From contig OZ020518.1 in assembly GCA_963971425.1 (NCBI GenBank), forward strand, positions 8,101,989-8,165,988: a stretch of DNA of 64,000 bases, written 5' to 3'. Numbering within the stretch: the first letter of the stretch is position 1; every line of letters starts with the position of its first letter. Both the position numbers and the translations under genes were made by a program. Origin of the DNA: Bryoerythrophyllum caledonicum. Lineage: Eukaryota > Streptophyta > Bryopsida > Pottiales > Pottiaceae. The notes under the pieces were generated by a model that worked only from the letters and a program-made list of their open reading frames with translations, was not told the origin of the DNA and searched no databases. Positions 60,346 to 64,000 of this stretch are shown here, piece after piece.

Positions 60346-60655
60346 AACAGGCCTTCCTACAAAAACATGCACCTACTCTTCTAGTGAAATTACACGAAGC
60401 AACATGACATTTAGTGGAAACTGCTGGCCATTGTATGAATTACCAATGTAACGTCTTAGTTTCAGTATGTCTTTCGAAATTCAGATAATATAAGGAGTCA
60501 AGGAAACCAGACACACATTCTTTCATTCATGCATCTGACAAGCAGGTAGTTGCGACCAGCTAAAGTTGGAAAAAAACCAATGCTGCAGTAAAGGACGTGT
60601 ATTGATGGCTCATGTGCTCAAGGCAGCAAGAATGGTACACAGACGTAGTGCCGGC

Positions 60656-61388
60656 CTAAACATCGGCGATGGTAACCTCGACCTCGACACCGGGCTCGAT
60701 GGTGATGGAGGTGATCTGCTTGACCACTTCGGACGGGCTGTGCAGGTCAATCACGCGCTTGTGCACACGCAGCTCGAACCTGTCCCAGGTATTGGTCCCT
60801 GAAAAGAAAGGAAACCACCAACATATCAAAAACATTACACTGAGATCACACCTGTCACATGTATATACACATTAAAATAAGTCCGAATGATTCACATGAT
60901 GACCTTTCCTGTCAGAAAAGAACCAACAGAACTCTCGTTCCATAGTGCCAACGACTGCCTTCAAAGCGACTAACCACACAACGCGCAGCTGAAATGGAAA
61001 CGTACCTTCTCCACAAGGGGACTTCCGGGTGGTGATGTGCAGAACCTTAGTAGGCATGCGCACGGGACCCTTCACTTTGAGTCTCTTGTCCTTGGCGCCC
61101 TTGATCAAGTCAGCGCAAACTGCGCCCACGGCAAAACCCTCACCATCAACACACAAGAAAGCCATAAACATACTCGACTAAAAATGCACACGCGAAATCC
61201 CTCACCATCGGCTCACCCACAAAACAATTAAGACAAAACCAACACCGCCTCGAAAACCCTAAACCTCCAGAAACCCTACCCTTCTCGAGGTTCTTCACGT
61301 TCTTGGAGGAAAGGGTGATGCGGATGCGGTGGACCTGCTCAATAGCCTCCTCCACTCCGGCCTTGCCGGGCTTGATAGGCATCGCCAT
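60656..61388 (-). CDS. RPS20: 40S ribosomal protein S20 (uS10), 3 coding exons
   Basis: This is a structural protein of the small cytosolic ribosomal subunit head. The exons 61388-61280, 61119-61006 and 60798-60656 join in phase to 121 residues, the usual length for plant S20. They include [73 protein letters not shown] and [20 protein letters not shown], all diagnostic. Splice sites are AAGG|GTAGGG, GAAG|GTACGT, GCGCAG and TTTCAG. A 5' UTR intron is indicated at 61390-61503 (CAG|GTAACA, acceptor CTCTGCAG one base before the ATG). The gene is intact and has no sign of decay. Confidence 0.97.
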
Positions 61389-61389
61389 G

Positions 61390-61620
61390 CTGCAGAGGCG
61401 AAAAACCACACGTTCAAACCCTAATCTGTTCAAAACTTGGCAGAATTGACCGATATTGGTATTGTGAGAAAGCGCTGCTTCGAGAGCGGGTGGAAGTTGT
61501 TACCTGAAAGATTGCGTGAAACCGCCCGAGACAGACACCAGCGAAGGCCGGCCGCTTGCTGAGGGGTAGTGCGAAAACTCGAAGAGACCATCTTCGTCGC
61601 GTCCCCAGGGTTTTGTGGGG
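61390..61620 (-). promoter_or_regulatory. 5' UTR intron and leader of RPS20
   Basis: The intron 61503-61390 has a CAG|GTAACA donor and a CTCTGCAG acceptor directly before the start codon. The GC-rich leader lies at about 61504-61620. Leader introns are common in plant ribosomal protein genes. Confidence 0.65.
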
Positions 61621-62189
61621 CTGCGGTCTAGGGCTGGAAAGCCGAGCCTAATGGAAGCAGGCTCGGGTCCGAGGCTCGGTTCGGTTCGGATGCTGCGTTG
61701 TGTTCTCTATTGGTCGAAGAATCTTCAATTCAAAGGTGTATGTCTTGCTAAACGTTGATAAATTCTTTGTATTCTACGAAATGAAATCCATGCTTGTAGA
61801 TATGGTTTCCGACTAATGTTTAGGGGTTAAATCTTATTAGAGAGTTGTAGAGAGAATGATAATGCTAGAATTTTTTATGTGAATATACAAGGTTTATCCT
61901 CCATTTAATGTTGAATGGTGCAAGACGTTGTATGCAAGCATACCACACCAAACTAAAGCTATGTTGAATTTAAATGGTTACTTGGTAGATTATTGAATTT
62001 TGATCAAGCATAGCTTACATAACTAAATTCTTATACATAGATTTGTTTGAGCTTTGTAGGTTGTTGTACAACTTGTCAATCTTTAAGGGATATTGAACAA
62101 ATATATAATAGATTTTACAAAGTTTGAATGCAAGTTGCAATTTTGGATTTTCGTATCTGAATCTCCTTGCATTTTGTGTAAAAAGTAAT
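61621..62189. other. Upstream intergenic region of RPS20
   Basis: This region probably includes the S20 promoter. The first 100 bases are G+C rich, then it turns AT-rich. No gene is visible. Confidence 0.5.
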
Positions 62190-62977
62190 GGTTCAAGATA
62201 TTGACTCAATTTGTAAATCACTATGCAATACTTCTCTTAACTCTCAATGAACCTACTATACAAAAGTGGTTTATTGAGTCTTTTATCAATTTTCTATAAT
62301 GTCAAAGTTGAGTGTGCTTTTTAAAGCTAGAATACTTTAGAAGCTATTTGTTAATAAGCACCCAAAGGTCCTTATTTGTGAATGTTTTATATTAACACTA
62401 AGTATGATAATTATAAAAGTATGTTCTCAAGAAACATAATCATAATCCTATAAAGATTTATAACTATTAAGTGAAGAGCTTAGTAGTCTATCAACTAGAA
62501 ACCTTATTAACTGTAGAAGAGCTTGTCAATCTTTAAATATGAAACATGAGGAAGAAACAAGAAGCCGTTCAATATCAATGATGACAAACCAAAAGTCACA
62601 AATATTTCAAGAAATTTAGATACCTCAAATTAGGCACTAAAGAATGAGGGTATAACTTCTCACCAAAAACAATGGCATTTTATCTTGTACATTCTATTTC
62701 TCCAAGGTCTTGGAGATTTCTCTAGTCTAAAATTGGCAATATATTTTGTGTTTATATGATTAATTAACAATTGTACATAGGTCTAAAAGGCAATAGTGGG
62801 AGGGCAGATTAAAAAAAGGAGAAAAAAAGGCTACAGAAAGAACAAACTGTGAACTCCATCACCACACCTTCTTGAGTTCAACTGTAGCTAAAATTGATCT
62901 ACAATAGAGATAGGATCATGGGAATAACTCAAGATTGCCACCATCACAAAGGAGAAGGTTTATCCACCTATTGAATG
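62190..62977 (-). repeat. 3' flank/UTR of tRNase Z, parent copy of the duplication
   Basis: This stretch is downstream of the tRNase Z stop codon and is matched by 59640-60345. It is AT-rich and probably contains the 3' UTR of the gene. Confidence 0.7.
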
Positions 62978-63952
62978 TTACCTTGTGAGAGGCTCATCTA
63001 GATTGGCGACCACAGTGACCGCTGCCAAGTCATGAGCAGCCATTACTGATTGCTTCCCAAAGGCTTGTTTGGCTGCCCACACTAAATCTGCAATTGTCCC
63101 CTTTTCCTGCACAATCAAACAATACTCTCTTTAGTGTAGCAAACTTTCAATAAGATCCTGCTATCTTCTTGAAAATGCAAAGACAAAAAAATTAAAAGGA
63201 TAACCCCCTCTTTTAATAGTCACCCAAAGTTTCAATATGATACTCCTTTTTACTACTCTTCCCTCGCTCTACAAATAAGTTCAATAGAAGAGCTAGGTGG
63301 TCTTATCCATCAAATAGTGGAAGAGCTTACCGAGGTGCCGTATAAGGAACCCTCCAACTTGCCACTAAAATGAGTGAGCACAAGAGATTTTGCATCAATC
63401 ATCCGAGCAAATTTTCCTGCCGATGCTGCATATGACAATAAATAGGAATATGTTGATAAGAGGATCGATCTACTTAAAAGTTTTCTAAACTAAAATAATA
63501 GATTTAACCCCCAAGAAGCCAAAAGTGACCACTACCATAGTTTATCCTGTAACATGGGATAGTTTGGATACAATTAGGAGATTTCTATTATTATCTAAAG
63601 AAGTTTAACCCTACATGACCACCAAGACAAAAGTGTTCATTCAACCTCAAATGAATCATTAGAAATAGGATTGGAAAGAAAAAAATTTACCCTACAACAT
63701 GAGGTAGTTTTAAACATTCCTAATTTTATCTTTAGAGGTTTAAAGTACCATCTCCATATTTTGAGAGTTAAATTGCAATGTCTATTTTGAGCTTCAGCAT
63801 TGAGGGGTTAATAAACTTACATGCAGTAGAATGGCCGCGCTGAGAAGCAAGGCGAGCCTCTTGCTCAAGGACGGTTGCCTCATGTACCACCACATCAGCA
63901 CCCCTTGCAGCAATTAGCAGTGACCGGGAGTCACTGGTGTCCCCAAGAATCA
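62978..63952 (-). CDS. tRNase Z (tRNA 3'-end endonuclease), last three exons, partial
   Basis: The enzyme cuts the 3' trailer from tRNA precursors. The exons 63952-63821, 63425-63331 and 63106-62978 (TAA) join in phase, and the gene continues past the right edge of the window. Visible motifs of the metallo-beta-lactamase fold are ILGDTSDS with the metal-binding Asp, VVVHEATVLEQE (the HEAT loop), RGHSTA and LVLTHFSG with a metal-binding His. The C-terminus is EKGTIADLVWAAKQAFG ... VTVVANLDEPLTR. Donors are CAT|GTAAGT and TCG|GTAAGC. About 118 residues are present, near a third of a short-form enzyme. The HEAT form and the GDTSDS sequence suggest an organellar short-form type; this is inferred. 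Confidence 0.9.
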
Positions 63953-64000
63953 CTGTCAAAAACATTAAAAAAAAATTTACATAATTTGTAAAGTGATGCA

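Noticed and set aside
1..64000. Bacterial-type features (operons, Shine-Dalgarno sites, CRISPR, riboswitches)
   Set aside because: Genes are spliced and spaced as in a plant nucleus. The tandem repeats seen lack CRISPR repeat-spacer structure.
1..64000. tRNA, rRNA and snRNA genes
   Set aside because: I saw no A/B-box pairs, anticodon cloverleaf or known snRNA core by eye. The cloverleaf in the LINE 3' UTR lacks tRNA-specific bases.

Overview
The window reads as nuclear DNA of a land plant. Genes are interrupted by GT-AG introns, plant-type telomere heptamers are present, intergenic DNA is AT-rich, and transposon debris is dense. The 40S ribosomal protein S20 and the TIR/NB-ARC resistance-gene remnant both look bryophyte-like, most likely moss. 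That placement rests on recognition of protein style and was not tested by a search.

Layout. 0-6.1 kb: a low-complexity AT block, then a decayed TIR-NB-ARC-LRR resistance gene (+) with a small CACTA-type element lodged 3 bp past one of its splice acceptors. 6.7-9.0 kb: a small intact gene (-) for a probably mitochondrial protein with a GC-rich leader. 8.9-12.6 kb: two 1.56 kb direct repeats that act as filled-site and empty-site controls for a MITE and meet a Helitron-like end. 14.5-17.1 kb: a PIF/Harbinger element with three in-frame stops and a MITE nested in it. 18.3-20.5 kb: another MITE, a broken Tc1/mariner transposase (-) and a pair of TA-flanked MITEs. 23-33.5 kb: broken multi-exon genes on the minus strand, the main one a HECT-type E3 ubiquitin-ligase-like protein. 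31.0 kb: head-to-head interstitial telomere repeats. 35.7-36.4 kb: an unrecognised pseudogene. 39.5-41.3 kb: an intron-containing integrase-like DDE transposase gene (+). 42.8-48.3 kb: a LINE encoding RT, RNase H, zinc knuckle and a restriction-like endonuclease, itself hit by a Harbinger MITE. 54.8-56.5 kb: a second, 5'-truncated copy of that LINE, flanked by a 10-bp target duplication and fused in frame to a Copia-like gag fragment.

Three genes look functional besides the small gene at 7-8 kb. They are a five-exon TauD/TfdA-type Fe(II)/2-oxoglutarate dioxygenase at 49.2-50.9 kb (-), ribosomal protein S20 at 60.7-61.5 kb (-), and the 3' part of a tRNase Z gene running off the right edge (-). 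The 3' flank of tRNase Z is duplicated on the far side of the S20 gene. No operon logic applies; these genes are independent.

The most novel signals are four. First, the HECT-like gene and the integrase-like transposase may be parts of one unusual DNA transposon. Second, the LINE domain order is unusual. Third, the LINE 3' UTR folds into a cloverleaf-like structure supported by compensatory changes between the two copies. Fourth, there is a TA-flanked MITE family with CAC/GTG ends whose insertion is proven by an empty site inside the window.
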